Origin: JAJDAH01 sp964487605 | GTDB taxonomy: Bacteria > Myxococcota_A > Polyangia > Polyangiales > Polyangiaceae | Reading direction: 5' to 3' | Assembly (NCBI GenBank): GCA_964487605.1 | Contig: CAZARU010000030.1 | Coordinates: 4,247 to 68,246, forward strand | Length of the DNA: 64,000 bases | Translations under genes and position numbers: made by a program | Notes under the pieces: model-generated | Told to the model about the DNA's origin: nothing | Database searches by the model: none | Seen by the model: only the letters and a program-made list of their open reading frames with translations | Shown here: one piece after another, positions 33,600-42,960 of the stretch | Layout: each line of letters begins with the position of its first letter | Position numbering within the stretch: position 1 is the stretch's first letter

Positions 33600-35689
33600 G
33601 GCGCTTCCTCCGGGGGTTCCCCGCGACGCAGGCGGAACGGCTCGCTTCGAGTGATCTGGACGACGAGGTCGTCGAGCGCGAAGCCCGCGCCACCGAGGTT
33701 CGTCAGCATGCTCCTGAGATAGGGAGCGTCGCTCGGCAGCATGCCGCGGCCGAGCGCGTACACGAACGTCTTCTCCGTGACGCACTCAGGGAAGCGCGCG
33801 TCGGCGGCGACGGCAGCCGCGAGCGACGCGGGACCGTCCACGGGCGTTCCGTCCGGGAGCACCCCCGTGGGGTCCACGACGTCGCCGCTCTCCTCGGTGG
33901 CGCGCCACCGCCCTATGGCGTCGAAGTTCTGCAGGGCCAGGCCGATGGGATCCATGAGGTCGTGGCACTGCGCGCAGATCTCCTTCTCGCGATGGAGCTC
34001 GAGGACCTCGCGCAGGGTCTTCCCGGCGAGCTCTTCCTTGGGGAGGTCGGCCTCGACACCGGGGGGCGGCGGCTTCGGCTCCGAGCACAGGAGGCTTCCG
34101 AGAACCCACTTGCCGCGCTTCACCGGCGAAGTACGCGTGGGATAGGAAGTGACCGTGAGGATGCCGCCCTGTCGCAGCACTCCGCCTCGCTGGTCGAACG
34201 TGAGCGGTACGCGCTCGTGGGACGCTCCGAACGTCCCCGAGATCCCGTAGTGCTGTGCGAGGCGGTCGTTCACGTACGTGAAGTCCGCCAGGAGCATGGT
34301 CTCGATGGGGTGCCGCGCGTCCAGCATCTCCTGGAAGAACGACCGCGCTTCGCCCTTCAGCGCGTCACGTAGCGCGTGATCGTACTCGGGGAAGTACGCA
34401 TAGTCGGGCTCGTGGGAGTCCAGGGCGCGCGTGAGCAGCCACTGGCCCGCGAAGTTGTCCACCAGAGCCGCCGCCTTGGGGTCGGCGAGCATCCGGCGCA
34501 CTTGCCGCTCGATCTCGTCGGGGTCCGTCAGAATCCCCGCGTCCGCGGCCGCGAACAGCGCCTCGTCCGGCATCGAGCTCCACAGGAAGTACGACAGGCG
34601 CGAGGCCAGCTCGTGGTCGCTGAGCGGATGAGAGGCGGGCGACGCGGGATCCGCGTCGAGCTCGACGCGGAACAAGAAGTGCGGCGACACGAGCACGCCC
34701 CGCAGGGCGACGTTCAGCCCGGCGTTCACGTCCTCCCCGTGCTGGGCGGCGACGTCGACGAGCTGCTTCAGCCGATCGACCTCGGCGTCGGTCACCGGGC
34801 GGCGCCACGCGCGCCGCGTGAACTGCCGAAGGATGTCGCGAACGCACGCGTCGCCGCCCGCGACGGGATCGCACACGACGATGCGATCGCGCAGGGCATT
34901 GTTCGGCATCGTCGCATCGAGCGGTCCCTCGACGGAGATCCAATCCACGTAGAGGTTCCGATCGAGGCCCGCCGCCTGGTCGTAGTAGTCGTTCACGAAG
35001 CTGACGGTGACCGGGCGACTGCCGCCGTTCAGCTGGGCTTCGCCGGAGATGACCTGCGGGCTCGACCTGGTGCTCGCGACGTCGAACGTGCCGAGATCCG
35101 TGTTCCCCGCGACGAGCTGCGCGCGCGCCGGTTCGGGCCCCGCCTGATCGCCCCACACCCGGGCGCTCACGCGGTAACGCCCATCTGCGGGCAGCACGAA
35201 CACGTTCGTCAGATCACCGCTGGACCACAGGTTCCACGCGTCCGCCGTGGCGGCACCGACACTCGAAGACAGGTTCTCGCCTTCCACCTGAAGCAGGACG
35301 GGATCGGCCGTGGGCAAGGCGAGCGCCTCGGCGACCAGCGCTTCGGCCGCACGCTCGTAGAGCTCGACCAGGGACGGCGAGACGCTCAGAACGTCGGCGA
35401 TGTTGTCGAACCCGAAGCCGTGGTCGTCCGCCGGGAAGTCGGCGGCGGGTCGCTGACCCGTACCCAGCAGGTCGCGAACGGTGTTGTTGTACTCGGCGCT
35501 GTTGAGGCGGTGCAGCGTCACGCGGTTGGGGTCGCGCTGGGCCGTCGCCCCGCCGCTTCCCCCGCCGGAGGCGCCAGAGCCACCGGCGCCGGAGCCCTCA
35601 CCGCTGCTCCCTGGATCTCCGACCACACCCGCGCATGCTGCGCCGAGCACCGCAATCGACAAGCAGCTGCTGGCAACGAGCCCTCGCAT
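33596..35689 (-). CDS. DUF1592/DUF1588/DUF1585 exported lipoprotein
   Basis: The 697-residue protein from the ATG at 35689 has a lipoprotein signal (SIAVLGAACAG) and a Gly/Ser linker. It then carries the module order of the planctomycete family: DUF1587 (VTLHRLNSAEYNNTVRDLLG), a carbohydrate-binding-like beta domain, DUF1592 (FTRRAWRRPVTDAEVDRL; SRLSYFLWSSMPDEALF), DUF1588 (RGGVLRQGGILTVTSYPTRT) and DUF1585 (REVLELHREKEICAQCHDLMDPIGLALQNFDA). CAQCH is a CXXCH heme motif. The frame is open upstream to 35869 and is rejected there. It is paired with DUF1552. Its function is unknown; the heme, beta domain and export suggest a periplasmic or surface oxidoreductase. Confidence 0.92.
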   Translation of the reverse strand: MRGLVASSCLSIAVLGAACAGVVGDPGSSGEGSGAGGSGASGGGSGGATAQRDPNRVTLHRLNSAEYNNTVRDLLGTGQRPAADFPADDHGFGFDNIADVLSVSPSLVELYERAAEALVAEALALPTADPVLLQVEGENLSSSVGAATADAWNLWSSGDLTNVFVLPADGRYRVSARVWGDQAGPEPARAQLVAGNTDLGTFDVASTRSSPQVISGEAQLNGGSRPVTVSFVNDYYDQAAGLDRNLYVDWISVEGPLDATMPNNALRDRIVVCDPVAGGDACVRDILRQFTRRAWRRPVTDAEVDRLKQLVDVAAQHGEDVNAGLNVALRGVLVSPHFLFRVELDADPASPASHPLSDHELASRLSYFLWSSMPDEALFAAADAGILTDPDEIERQVRRMLADPKAAALVDNFAGQWLLTRALDSHEPDYAYFPEYDHALRDALKGEARSFFQEMLDARHPIETMLLADFTYVNDRLAQHYGISGTFGASHERVPLTFDQRGGVLRQGGILTVTSYPTRTSPVKRGKWVLGSLLCSEPKPPPPGVEADLPKEELAGKTLREVLELHREKEICAQCHDLMDPIGLALQNFDAIGRWRATEESGDVVDPTGVLPDGTPVDGPASLAAAVAADARFPECVTEKTFVYALGRGMLPSDAPYLRSMLTNLGGAGFALDDLVVQITRSEPFRLRRGEPPEEAP

Positions 35690-35880
35690 CGTTCGACCCG
35701 GGGAGAGTAGCGCATCGCGACGCGCGGGGCGCACCGCAAAGCCGGCGCAGCCGGATGCCAGCAGGACTCGGAGGAATCCGGTTTCAGCGGAAAACCGCGG
35801 GGCCGGCGTCACGGCACCGGATTGCCATGCGGGAACGCGGCGGATTCTGCCATTCTCGCGCTCCCTCACGGAGATCCCTC

Positions 35881-36870
35881 ATGAAGGCGCTGCTGTGCAA
35901 GGCCCACGGGCCCCCCGAGAGCCTGGTGCTCGAAGACATCGAGTCCCCACCACCCGGAAAGTCGGAGGTGAAGATCCGCGTGCGCGCCTGCGGGGTCAAC
36001 TTCCCCGACGTGCTGCTGATTCGCGACAAGTATCAGTTCAAGCCTTCGCTGCCGTTCTCGCCGGGCGGCGAGGTGGCTGGCGACGTCGTCGAGACGGGCT
36101 CCGAGGTCCAGCGATTCCGGGCGGGAGATCGCGTCATCGCGATGACGGGATGGAACGGGTTTCGGGAGGAAGTGATCGCGACGGAGGACAAGGTGATGCC
36201 TCTGCCGACATCGATGAGCTACGAGGTCGGGGCAGGCTTCACGCTCACGTATGGAACGAGCTACCACGCCCTCGTCGATCGCGGCGCGCTCCGTGAGGGC
36301 GAGACGCTTCTGGTGCTGGGTGCCGCTGGCGGCGTGGGCACGGCAGCCATCGACATCGGGAGGATCCTGGGCGCGCGGATCATCGCCGCGGCCGGCACCG
36401 ACGAAAAGCTCGATCGACTGAAGGAGATTTACGGCATCGAGCACTGCATCAACTATCGGTCCCTGGACGAGCCCCTGAAGGAACGGGTGAAGAAGCTCAC
36501 GGGCGGCAGCGGAGCCGACGTCATCTACGATCCCGTGGGCGGCGACGCGTTCCAGGAGGCCCTGCGGTCGGTCGCGTGGCGCGGCAGGATTCTCGTCGTC
36601 GGGTTCGCCAGCGACGAGAACATCCCCGCGGCGAAGGCGAACCTCCTGCTGCTCAAGGGCAGCTCGCTCATCGGTGTCTTCTGGGGACGCTACGCCGCCA
36701 TGGAGCCCGCAAACACCAAGCGCGACTTCGAGCGTCTCTTCCAGTGGCATTCGGAAGGCAGGCTTCGGCCCCACATCTCGCACCGCTTCCCCCTGGAGCG
36801 GGGCGCCGACGCGCTCTACGCGCTCATCAACCGCGAAGTGATCGGCAAGTGCGTCGTCACCATCGACTGA
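35881..36870 (+). CDS. Zinc-independent NADPH:quinone oxidoreductase-like protein (MDR superfamily)
   Basis: The 329-residue protein starts MKALLCKAHGPPESL with GGAG seven bases upstream. The N-terminal GroES-like part contains ACGVNFPDVLLIRDKY and SPGGEVAGDV, but the catalytic zinc ligands of alcohol dehydrogenases are absent, as in quinone oxidoreductases. The Rossmann loop LVLGAAGGVGTAAIDIGRI and the segment DVIYDPVGGDAF agree. It probably reduces quinones or enoyl substrates with NADPH. It is the first gene of a tight plus-strand run: 13 bases to the next gene, then 4 bases, then an overlap. Confidence 0.92.
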   Translation: MKALLCKAHGPPESLVLEDIESPPPGKSEVKIRVRACGVNFPDVLLIRDKYQFKPSLPFSPGGEVAGDVVETGSEVQRFRAGDRVIAMTGWNGFREEVIATEDKVMPLPTSMSYEVGAGFTLTYGTSYHALVDRGALREGETLLVLGAAGGVGTAAIDIGRILGARIIAAAGTDEKLDRLKEIYGIEHCINYRSLDEPLKERVKKLTGGSGADVIYDPVGGDAFQEALRSVAWRGRILVVGFASDENIPAAKANLLLLKGSSLIGVFWGRYAAMEPANTKRDFERLFQWHSEGRLRPHISHRFPLERGADALYALINREVIGKCVVTID

Positions 36871-36883
36871 CGCCGACGCACGA

Positions 36884-37375
36884 ATGCCGAACGACGACGA
36901 CAGCCCCCTCGTTTCGTACCGCGTGCCGACGACCACCGTCGACGCCTCGGTCGTGTGCGCCAACGGCGCCAAGCTGACCGGGCGCCTGTTTCTCGCCTCC
37001 GGCACCACGTTCCACACAGGCCCCCTGCGGCCGGAGGAGCGCTTGAACGACACCTCGGCGTTCCTGCCGTTCCTCGCCGACGGGGCGTCACGCGCCGTGC
37101 TGCTCAGCAAGCGCGAGATCGTGCTGCTCGTCGTTCCGGCGCGCGACGCGCAGGGCGCGGATGACCTGGCGCCACCGCCTGACCTCTGCCGCGTGGTGGT
37201 GACCTGTCAGAGCGGGACCATCGAGGGCGCCGTGGCGCTGGAGGTCCCCGGGCCCCAGGGCAGGTTGCTCGATCACCTCAATCGAACCGAACCCTTCTTG
37301 ATCGTCGAGCGCGAAGGCGATCGGTGTCTCGTCAACAAGGCCTGGATCGCTCAAGTGGCCGAGGAGGAGGGCTAG
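36884..37375 (+). CDS. Unknown 163-residue protein upstream of a PilT-like ATPase
   Basis: The soluble protein contains TVDASVVCANGAKLTGRLFLASG and AVLLSKREIVLLVVPA, with several beta strands in two similar halves (the second around VVVTCQSGTIEGAVALEVPG). No signal peptide or membrane segment is present. I do not recognise the family. It sits 13 bases after the oxidoreductase and 4 bases before the PilT-like ATPase, with a strong GAGGAGG run near its end that can serve the ATPase start. A role linked to the ATPase is plausible but not shown. Confidence 0.75.
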   Translation: MPNDDDSPLVSYRVPTTTVDASVVCANGAKLTGRLFLASGTTFHTGPLRPEERLNDTSAFLPFLADGASRAVLLSKREIVLLVVPARDAQGADDLAPPPDLCRVVVTCQSGTIEGAVALEVPGPQGRLLDHLNRTEPFLIVEREGDRCLVNKAWIAQVAEEEG

Positions 37376-37379
37376 TGGA

Positions 37380-39068
37380 ATGGACCTGAGCGTGCTGCTG
37401 CAGACCGCGGCGAGGCTCCAAGCCGAGGAGCTTCGGCTGATCCCGGGGCGCAAGCCGGTGATCATCGCAGCGACCGGCGCCCGAGAGCTCGACACCGAAG
37501 AGCTGCCCGCGGACATCGGCCCTCTGGTGCGCCCGACGCTCACCGCCGACGCGACGAGGCAGCTCGCCACGGGTGCCGCCGAATCCCGCTGTCGGGTCGC
37601 CGACGTGGGCGTGGTGCGGGTGTCCGTCGAGGCCCGAGACGGGGTCACCAGCGCGACCTTCTACTTCCACACCGACGACTCGATCCCACCGGCGCTGCGC
37701 TCCGCACCCCTGTCGTCGCTCCCGCCCACGCTCGAGCCGGATCATCAGCCAGTCCTCGAGCTCGATGACCCACGGTCCGTCCCCGCGGCGACCGTCGCGG
37801 CAGGCGCTTCGACGGAACCCGTGCCCCCAGACGATCGACCTTCGGCGGCCACGGCTTCGAGCCCGGCCGCGGCCGCGCCACCTGCACCGCCGCCGGTCGC
37901 CATCCGATCGGCGGAGGCGGCGCCCGCTCGGGCGCCCGCAGCGGAGGCCAGCACGGCGAGGCAGGTTGCGGCTCCGACCGCGCCCGACACGCGCGAGATC
38001 GACGCGCTGCTCGCGGCGACGCTCGACGTGGGCGCATCGGACCTGCACCTGAGCTCGGGCGCGCCCCCCATCGTGCGCAAGGACGGCTCCATCGCGGCGC
38101 TCCCGAAGCGCGCGGTCCTGTCGGCCGCGGAGGTGCAGCGCCTCGTGGCGCCCATCGTTCCCGTGCGCAATCGAGACGAGTTCAATCAGCGCCACGACAC
38201 CGATTTCGCCTACGAGCTTCCCGGCAGGTGTCGCTTCCGCTGCAATCTCTTCGTCGACCGCAAGGGCATGGGGGCCGTCTTCCGCACCATTCCGAAGGAG
38301 ATCCCGACGGCGGACCAGCTCGGACTGCCGAAGGCCATCCTCGAGCTGTGCCGGCTGCCCAAGGGCCTGGTGCTGGTGACGGGCCCGACGGGCTCGGGCA
38401 AGTCGACGACGCTCGCTGCGATGATCGATCACATCAACCGCACGCGCCTGAGCCACGTGATCACCATCGAGGATCCCATCGAGTTCGTCTTCGAGAACCG
38501 CAAGTGCCTCATCAACCAGCGCCAGGTGGGTGAACACACGGCGTCGTTCCGCGACGCCCTTCGGGCGGCACTCCGCGAGGACCCGGACATCGTGCTCGTC
38601 GGCGAGCTTCGCGACCTCGAGACGATGAAGATCGCCATCGAAACCGCGGAGACGGGGCACCTCGTGTTCGGCACGCTCCACACCACCTCGGCGCCATCGA
38701 CCATCGATCGCATCATCGACCAGTTCCCGTCGGAGCAGCAGGGCCAGGTCCGCCTGATGCTCTCCGAGTCGCTGAAGGGCGTCATCAGCCAGATGCTCTG
38801 CAAGCGAAAGCGCGGCGGACGCGTGGCGGCCCTGGAGGTGCTGCTCGGCGTCCCCGCGGTCGCGAACCTGATCCGTGAGTCGAAGGTTTTCCAGATCCCT
38901 TCCATCATGCAGACGGGACGGCGCATCGGGATGCGAACGTTGAACGACAGCCTGCTCGAACTCGTGAAGTCCGACTTGATCACCCCGGACGAGGCGCTGT
39001 CGAAGACCATCGATCGGGCATCGCTCACCGCCGCGCTCAAGGAGGCCGGCGTGGAGGTCACGTCGTGA
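37380..39068 (+). CDS. PilT-like type IV pilus retraction ATPase with an extra N-terminal domain
   Basis: The 562-residue protein has a novel-looking N-terminal region (about 1-105) and a Pro/Ala-rich linker (about 105-200). A complete PilT-type secretion ATPase follows (about 205-560). The N-domain of PilT appears as ASDLHLSSGAPPIVRKDG. Walker A is at residues 335-343 (GPTGSGKST). Asp-box and Walker B segments follow: TIEDPIEFVF, and REDPDIVLVGELRDLETMKIA. The His-box is GHLVFGTLHTTSA. PilT depolymerises pilin during twitching. Standard PilT is about 345 residues, so the first 200 are extra. It sits apart from pil genes and may be a paralogue used elsewhere. The downstream gene overlaps by 4 bases. 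Confidence 0.9.
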   Translation: MDLSVLLQTAARLQAEELRLIPGRKPVIIAATGARELDTEELPADIGPLVRPTLTADATRQLATGAAESRCRVADVGVVRVSVEARDGVTSATFYFHTDDSIPPALRSAPLSSLPPTLEPDHQPVLELDDPRSVPAATVAAGASTEPVPPDDRPSAATASSPAAAAPPAPPPVAIRSAEAAPARAPAAEASTARQVAAPTAPDTREIDALLAATLDVGASDLHLSSGAPPIVRKDGSIAALPKRAVLSAAEVQRLVAPIVPVRNRDEFNQRHDTDFAYELPGRCRFRCNLFVDRKGMGAVFRTIPKEIPTADQLGLPKAILELCRLPKGLVLVTGPTGSGKSTTLAAMIDHINRTRLSHVITIEDPIEFVFENRKCLINQRQVGEHTASFRDALRAALREDPDIVLVGELRDLETMKIAIETAETGHLVFGTLHTTSAPSTIDRIIDQFPSEQQGQVRLMLSESLKGVISQMLCKRKRGGRVAALEVLLGVPAVANLIRESKVFQIPSIMQTGRRIGMRTLNDSLLELVKSDLITPDEALSKTIDRASLTAALKEAGVEVTS

Positions 39069-39715
39069 CGCCGCGACGCACGGCAGTCCTGTTCGACCTC
39101 GGGGGCGTCGTGTTGCGCTCCCCCCTGCACTTCATCGCGGCATTCGAGGAGCGCGAGGGGCTTCCGCCCGGCATCGTCGCGCGCGCGGTGGGCGGGTACC
39201 AGGCGCGACCGGACGGCGCATGGCAGCGCCTCGAGCGAGGCGAGCTCCCGTTCACGGACTTCTGCGCCGCGTTCGACGACGAGATCCGCGCCCTCGGCGC
39301 GCCCTTCTCGTCCGCGAAGATGATGCGCGAGATGGCCGAGGTGACGGCCGTCGTCCCCGAGATGCTGACCGCCATCCGCACGCTGCGCGCCGCGGGCCTG
39401 CGGGTGGGTGCCCTCACGAACAACTGGGCGCCGCAGGACGACCGGGACGACCGAATGGATGCCCTGCGCCCCGAGTTCGACGCGTTCGTCGAGTCCTGGC
39501 GCGTCGGGATGCGAAAGCCCGATCCGCAAATCTACCGGCTCGCGCTCGAGCAGCTCGGCGCCGCCGCCGAAGAGACCGTCTTCCTCGACGACATCGGGCA
39601 CAACCTCAAGCCCGCGCGGGCGCTGGGCATGGAGACGATCAAGGTGACCGAGCCGTCGGCCGCCCTCGCAGCGCTCTCGGACCTGGTCGGGGTCGAGTTC
39701 CGCGCGACCGGCTGA
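39065..39715 (+). CDS. HAD-family hydrolase (epoxide-hydrolase-N/YihX-like)
   Basis: The 216-residue protein starts at a GTG in a GTGA overlap with the PilT-like gene. Motif I is LFDLGGVVLRS: the first Asp nucleophile is present, but the usual second Asp is Gly, as in YihX-like and epoxide-hydrolase-N-like HADs. Motif II is ALTNNWAP, the Lys motif is in GMRKPDPQIY and motif IV is VFLDDIGHNLKPA. The helical cap between motifs I and II is the C1 type. It should be a small-molecule phosphatase. The substrate is unknown. Its tight coupling to the ATPase gene is unexpected. Confidence 0.88.
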   Translation: MTPRRTAVLFDLGGVVLRSPLHFIAAFEEREGLPPGIVARAVGGYQARPDGAWQRLERGELPFTDFCAAFDDEIRALGAPFSSAKMMREMAEVTAVVPEMLTAIRTLRAAGLRVGALTNNWAPQDDRDDRMDALRPEFDAFVESWRVGMRKPDPQIYRLALEQLGAAAEETVFLDDIGHNLKPARALGMETIKVTEPSAALAALSDLVGVEFRATG

Positions 39716-39830
39716 GCGCCCGGCGCCGGGCTCGTCGGCCCAAACTCCCAGCCACGAGCGGGTCGAACCGGCGCGCGCGCCCAGGGAATGGCCAGGAAGG
39801 TCGGACGCGTTGGGGCGTAAGAGGTGAACG

Positions 39831-41876
39831 ATGGCCCAAGAGGGATGGTTGCGGGGCAGTCGCGTGGGCGTGGCCGCCCTCTCGCTCACCGGAGTGGCCG
39901 CCTGCGGAGGCGCGACCGTCGCTCCCGGCGTGTCCTCGGCCCCCGCCGAAATCGGCTGCGAGGCCAGTCCGGGAGCAGCGCTGCGCCCGGTGGGAGAGCA
40001 CCGAACCGGCTCGACGATAGCCCTCGCCATCTGGTCCGGGCGCGCGGTCGCGGTGGTCGCGGACGAGGACGACCGCGCTTTGCACGTTCTGGACCTCGAT
40101 GCATCGCGCCCGCTCGCACGGCACGCGCTCGGCGGCGTGCCGTCCCAGCTCCTGGTGACCCAGGACGGACGAATCGTCGTGGCGCTCGGGGACCGGTCCG
40201 AGGTGGCGGTGGTGCACGCGACCGGATCGAAGGAGCTGGTGCTGTCTCCTGGCTGCACGCGCCAGGTGCCCGCAGAGCCGGTGGGACTCGCGGCCACTCC
40301 GGACGATCGGCAGCTCCTGGTGACGAGCGCTTGGGGCGCGCGGCTCTCCGTGCTTCGAGCCACCGACCTCGAGCGCGTGGTGTCCGTGGCGCTCCCGCGT
40401 GATCCCTTCGCCGTCACGGTCTCGGACGATGGAAAGACGGCGTTCGTCGGTCACGTCGTCGGCGGCCGGATGAGCGCCGTGGACCTCCGCAGCCGCGAGG
40501 TGACCGACCTCGCGCTGGGCGGACGTCCCTCTGCGCTCCTGGCCCAGCGCCAGCGCGTCCTGCTCGAGCAGAGTGCGCGCGGATTGCTGCCGTCGAGCGT
40601 GGACGTCGAAGCGGCCCTGGCCGAGCACCAGAACGCGCTGAACGAGTCGGGCGCGTCGCACCGCATGGGATGCCAGGGGTTCGCGCTCGCGAAGTCGCGA
40701 GACCCGAGCGGGCGACTGTTCGCACCGCAGGTACTGGTAGAACCCGGGGATCCGACACGCCGCCCGACGGGCTACGGCGACGAGCACGTGACGACGGAGC
40801 TGCCGAGCGTCGCGGTGGTGGACGTGCGCGCGCGCTCGGTGCTCGGGGCGAGCGTGGATTCGCAGGGCGCGAGCCTCGCGAGCGCTCCGGCGTCCCCGAA
40901 CGCTGCCCCCTCGGCATGCCTGCTGCCCCGAGCCGCCGCCGTGGACGCGGACCGCGGCACGCTGCTGGTCACGTGTCTCGGCATCGACGCGGTCGTCGCC
41001 TACGACGCTCGCGCCGCCAGCCCGGTCCTCGCCCGCGTGCGACAGTGGCGCGTTCCTGCGGGCCCGTCCGGCATCGCCGTCGATCCCCAGCGAGACCGCG
41101 CCGTCGTGTGGTCGCAGTTCGAGCAGAAGGTCACGCTCCTCCCACTGGGCGTGGAGCCTGCCATCGACGACGACAGGACCGAGCGGCACACGTCGATCCG
41201 CGTCACGCCCGCCCCGGAGAACGAGCTCCCCATCGCCCTGGCCCTGGGCCGCATCCTGTTCCACGCGTCCGGCGACGTCCGCGTCTCCAGCGACGGCAGA
41301 GCGTGCGCGAGCTGCCACCCCATGGGACGAGACGATGGGATCACCTGGGCTACTCCGAGTGGACCTCGCCGCACCAAGATGCTCGCCGGCATGCTGGAGG
41401 ACACCGCGCCCTTCTCGTGGAGCGGGGACACTCGCGACCTCGAGACCCACGTGACGCAGACGTTCGACCGTCTGCGCGGCACCGGTGGGCTGCGGAGTCT
41501 CGAGCTCGAAGCGCTCCTCGCCTACGTCCGAAGCCTCCCGCCGCCGCCACGCGTGGACGGCGCCGCGGCGAGTCTCGTGGCTCGCGGCGAGGAAATTTTC
41601 GGCTCCGCACGCGCGGGTTGCACGACGTGCCACACCGGCACCACGCTGACCGACGCACGAACGCACGACGTGAACAGCGACACCCGGGCGGATCGCGCCC
41701 GCGAGTTCGATACGCCATCGCTCCGGCACCTGGCCGGCAGGGCCCCCTACTTCCACGACGGCCGCTACGGCACGCTCGACGCCCTGGTCGAGAAGGTGGA
41801 CGGCTCCATGGGGCACACCGCGCACCTCTCCGCGAGCGATCGGGCTGCCCTGGTGGCGTTCCTGAGGTCGCTGTGA
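39831..41876 (+). CDS. Diheme cytochrome-c-peroxidase-like lipoprotein with a beta-propeller
   Basis: The 681-residue protein has a signal ending in a lipobox (LSLTGVAACGG). A YVTN/WD-type propeller covers about residues 60-430, with repeated strand pairs such as VGLAATPDDRQLLVTSA and PFAVTVSDDGKTAFVG. The C-terminal 230 residues hold two CXXCH heme motifs (C492-H496 CASCH; C597-H601 CTTCH) with the family segments DGRACASCHPMG, DLETHVTQTFDRL and APYFHDGRYGTLDALV. These resemble the MauG/bacterial cytochrome c peroxidase fold. The likely role is a periplasmic redox reaction guided by the propeller. It overlaps the next gene by 4 bases. Confidence 0.9.
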   Translation: MAQEGWLRGSRVGVAALSLTGVAACGGATVAPGVSSAPAEIGCEASPGAALRPVGEHRTGSTIALAIWSGRAVAVVADEDDRALHVLDLDASRPLARHALGGVPSQLLVTQDGRIVVALGDRSEVAVVHATGSKELVLSPGCTRQVPAEPVGLAATPDDRQLLVTSAWGARLSVLRATDLERVVSVALPRDPFAVTVSDDGKTAFVGHVVGGRMSAVDLRSREVTDLALGGRPSALLAQRQRVLLEQSARGLLPSSVDVEAALAEHQNALNESGASHRMGCQGFALAKSRDPSGRLFAPQVLVEPGDPTRRPTGYGDEHVTTELPSVAVVDVRARSVLGASVDSQGASLASAPASPNAAPSACLLPRAAAVDADRGTLLVTCLGIDAVVAYDARAASPVLARVRQWRVPAGPSGIAVDPQRDRAVVWSQFEQKVTLLPLGVEPAIDDDRTERHTSIRVTPAPENELPIALALGRILFHASGDVRVSSDGRACASCHPMGRDDGITWATPSGPRRTKMLAGMLEDTAPFSWSGDTRDLETHVTQTFDRLRGTGGLRSLELEALLAYVRSLPPPPRVDGAAASLVARGEEIFGSARAGCTTCHTGTTLTDARTHDVNSDTRADRAREFDTPSLRHLAGRAPYFHDGRYGTLDALVEKVDGSMGHTAHLSASDRAALVAFLRSL

Positions 41877-42913
41877 AGTCTCGGTTCCGAACGCTCCTTC
41901 TCGCGGCTGCACTGGTGCCGACGACCTGGTCGGCCAGCGCCGACGCGCGCGGTCCGTCGTTCGACGACCTGCCGCTCACCCACCCCATCGTCGTCCCCGA
42001 AGGAGCGACGGCCCCGCGCTCGCTGCCGTCGGACAGCACGGTCGAGGGGCTCTACCCGGCGGCACCGCCCACGCACCCGTCCGTAGGTGCCGGGCGCGTC
42101 GCGCGCAGCTACAACGTGTTCACGGCTCGGCAGGACGCCGACGCATTCGCCGCCGCCGGGCACGTCTTCGAGCCGACGGACGACTCGACCTGCTTCACGA
42201 CCGTCAACCGCTCCGCGCTGGAACCAGGGACCCCGTGGTCCGGCGCGACCAGCGCGCAGGCCTCATTCCACACGGAGATCACCTCCGCCAGAACCTCCGC
42301 GGCGCACGAAGCCGACCGCATGTGGGCGCTCCACGTCGAACGGCTCGTCCGCGAGGAGGGCGGCGGCCATCTCGTCGTGACCGACGTCTGGTTCGACGGG
42401 ATCACCGGCGGAATGAAGGTGATGTCGAGGTCGAAGGTGCCGCTCGTGGAGCTGGCCCGTGGACCCAAGGGCGTCGCCGTCCTCGCTGCGCGGCACGCCC
42501 GGGGCGTCGAGTTCGTGGTGACCGCGGCCGAGCAACCGAAGCTCGACCCGAGCGCGCGCGCGATGTCGGGCTCCTCGCGGCAGCTGGTCCTCCAGTCCGG
42601 GTTCAGATTCGCTTCGAGCGACTGCGGGCACCTCCGCTTCGACCTCGAAGGCGCCGTCGAGGGAGAGACCGCGGTGATCCGAACGGAGGTCGTCGTCGGC
42701 GTGGTGCGCCCGAACGACGATCGAAGCAGCCTGTCGAGCATCGCCAAGGTGATGTTCGGTGAACTCGCGCCGAAGGCCGACCAGCCGCGCGGGGAGGTGC
42801 GGTTCCGCCCGCTTTCGGTGTTCGTCAGCTCGAGTCGCACGTCCAGCGACCCGCACCCGGTGCTGAGCGCACGGTTCGGCTGGGCCGGCAGGCCGCGCAC
42901 CATGGAGTTCTGA
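41873..42913 (+). CDS. Unknown exported protein coupled to the diheme cytochrome lipoprotein
   Basis: The 346-residue protein starts at a GTG in the GTGA overlap with the cytochrome gene. The N-terminus is a Sec signal (TLLLAAALVPTTWSASADA). The rest is soluble and strand-rich, with two cysteines (STCFTTV and SSDCGHLRF) and no recognised domain. VFTARQDADAFAAAGHVFEP and DVWFDGITGGMKVMSRS are notable conserved-looking stretches. Because translation is coupled, it may be a periplasmic partner, cargo or substrate-binding protein of the cytochrome lipoprotein. The long frame running upstream of 41873 is out of phase with the real cytochrome gene and is discarded. Confidence 0.75.
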   Translation: MKSRFRTLLLAAALVPTTWSASADARGPSFDDLPLTHPIVVPEGATAPRSLPSDSTVEGLYPAAPPTHPSVGAGRVARSYNVFTARQDADAFAAAGHVFEPTDDSTCFTTVNRSALEPGTPWSGATSAQASFHTEITSARTSAAHEADRMWALHVERLVREEGGGHLVVTDVWFDGITGGMKVMSRSKVPLVELARGPKGVAVLAARHARGVEFVVTAAEQPKLDPSARAMSGSSRQLVLQSGFRFASSDCGHLRFDLEGAVEGETAVIRTEVVVGVVRPNDDRSSLSSIAKVMFGELAPKADQPRGEVRFRPLSVFVSSSRTSSDPHPVLSARFGWAGRPRTMEF

Positions 42914-42960
42914 AGCGCCAAGCTCGTGCTTCGACGCGCCACCGGAGTAGGCTCACGACC

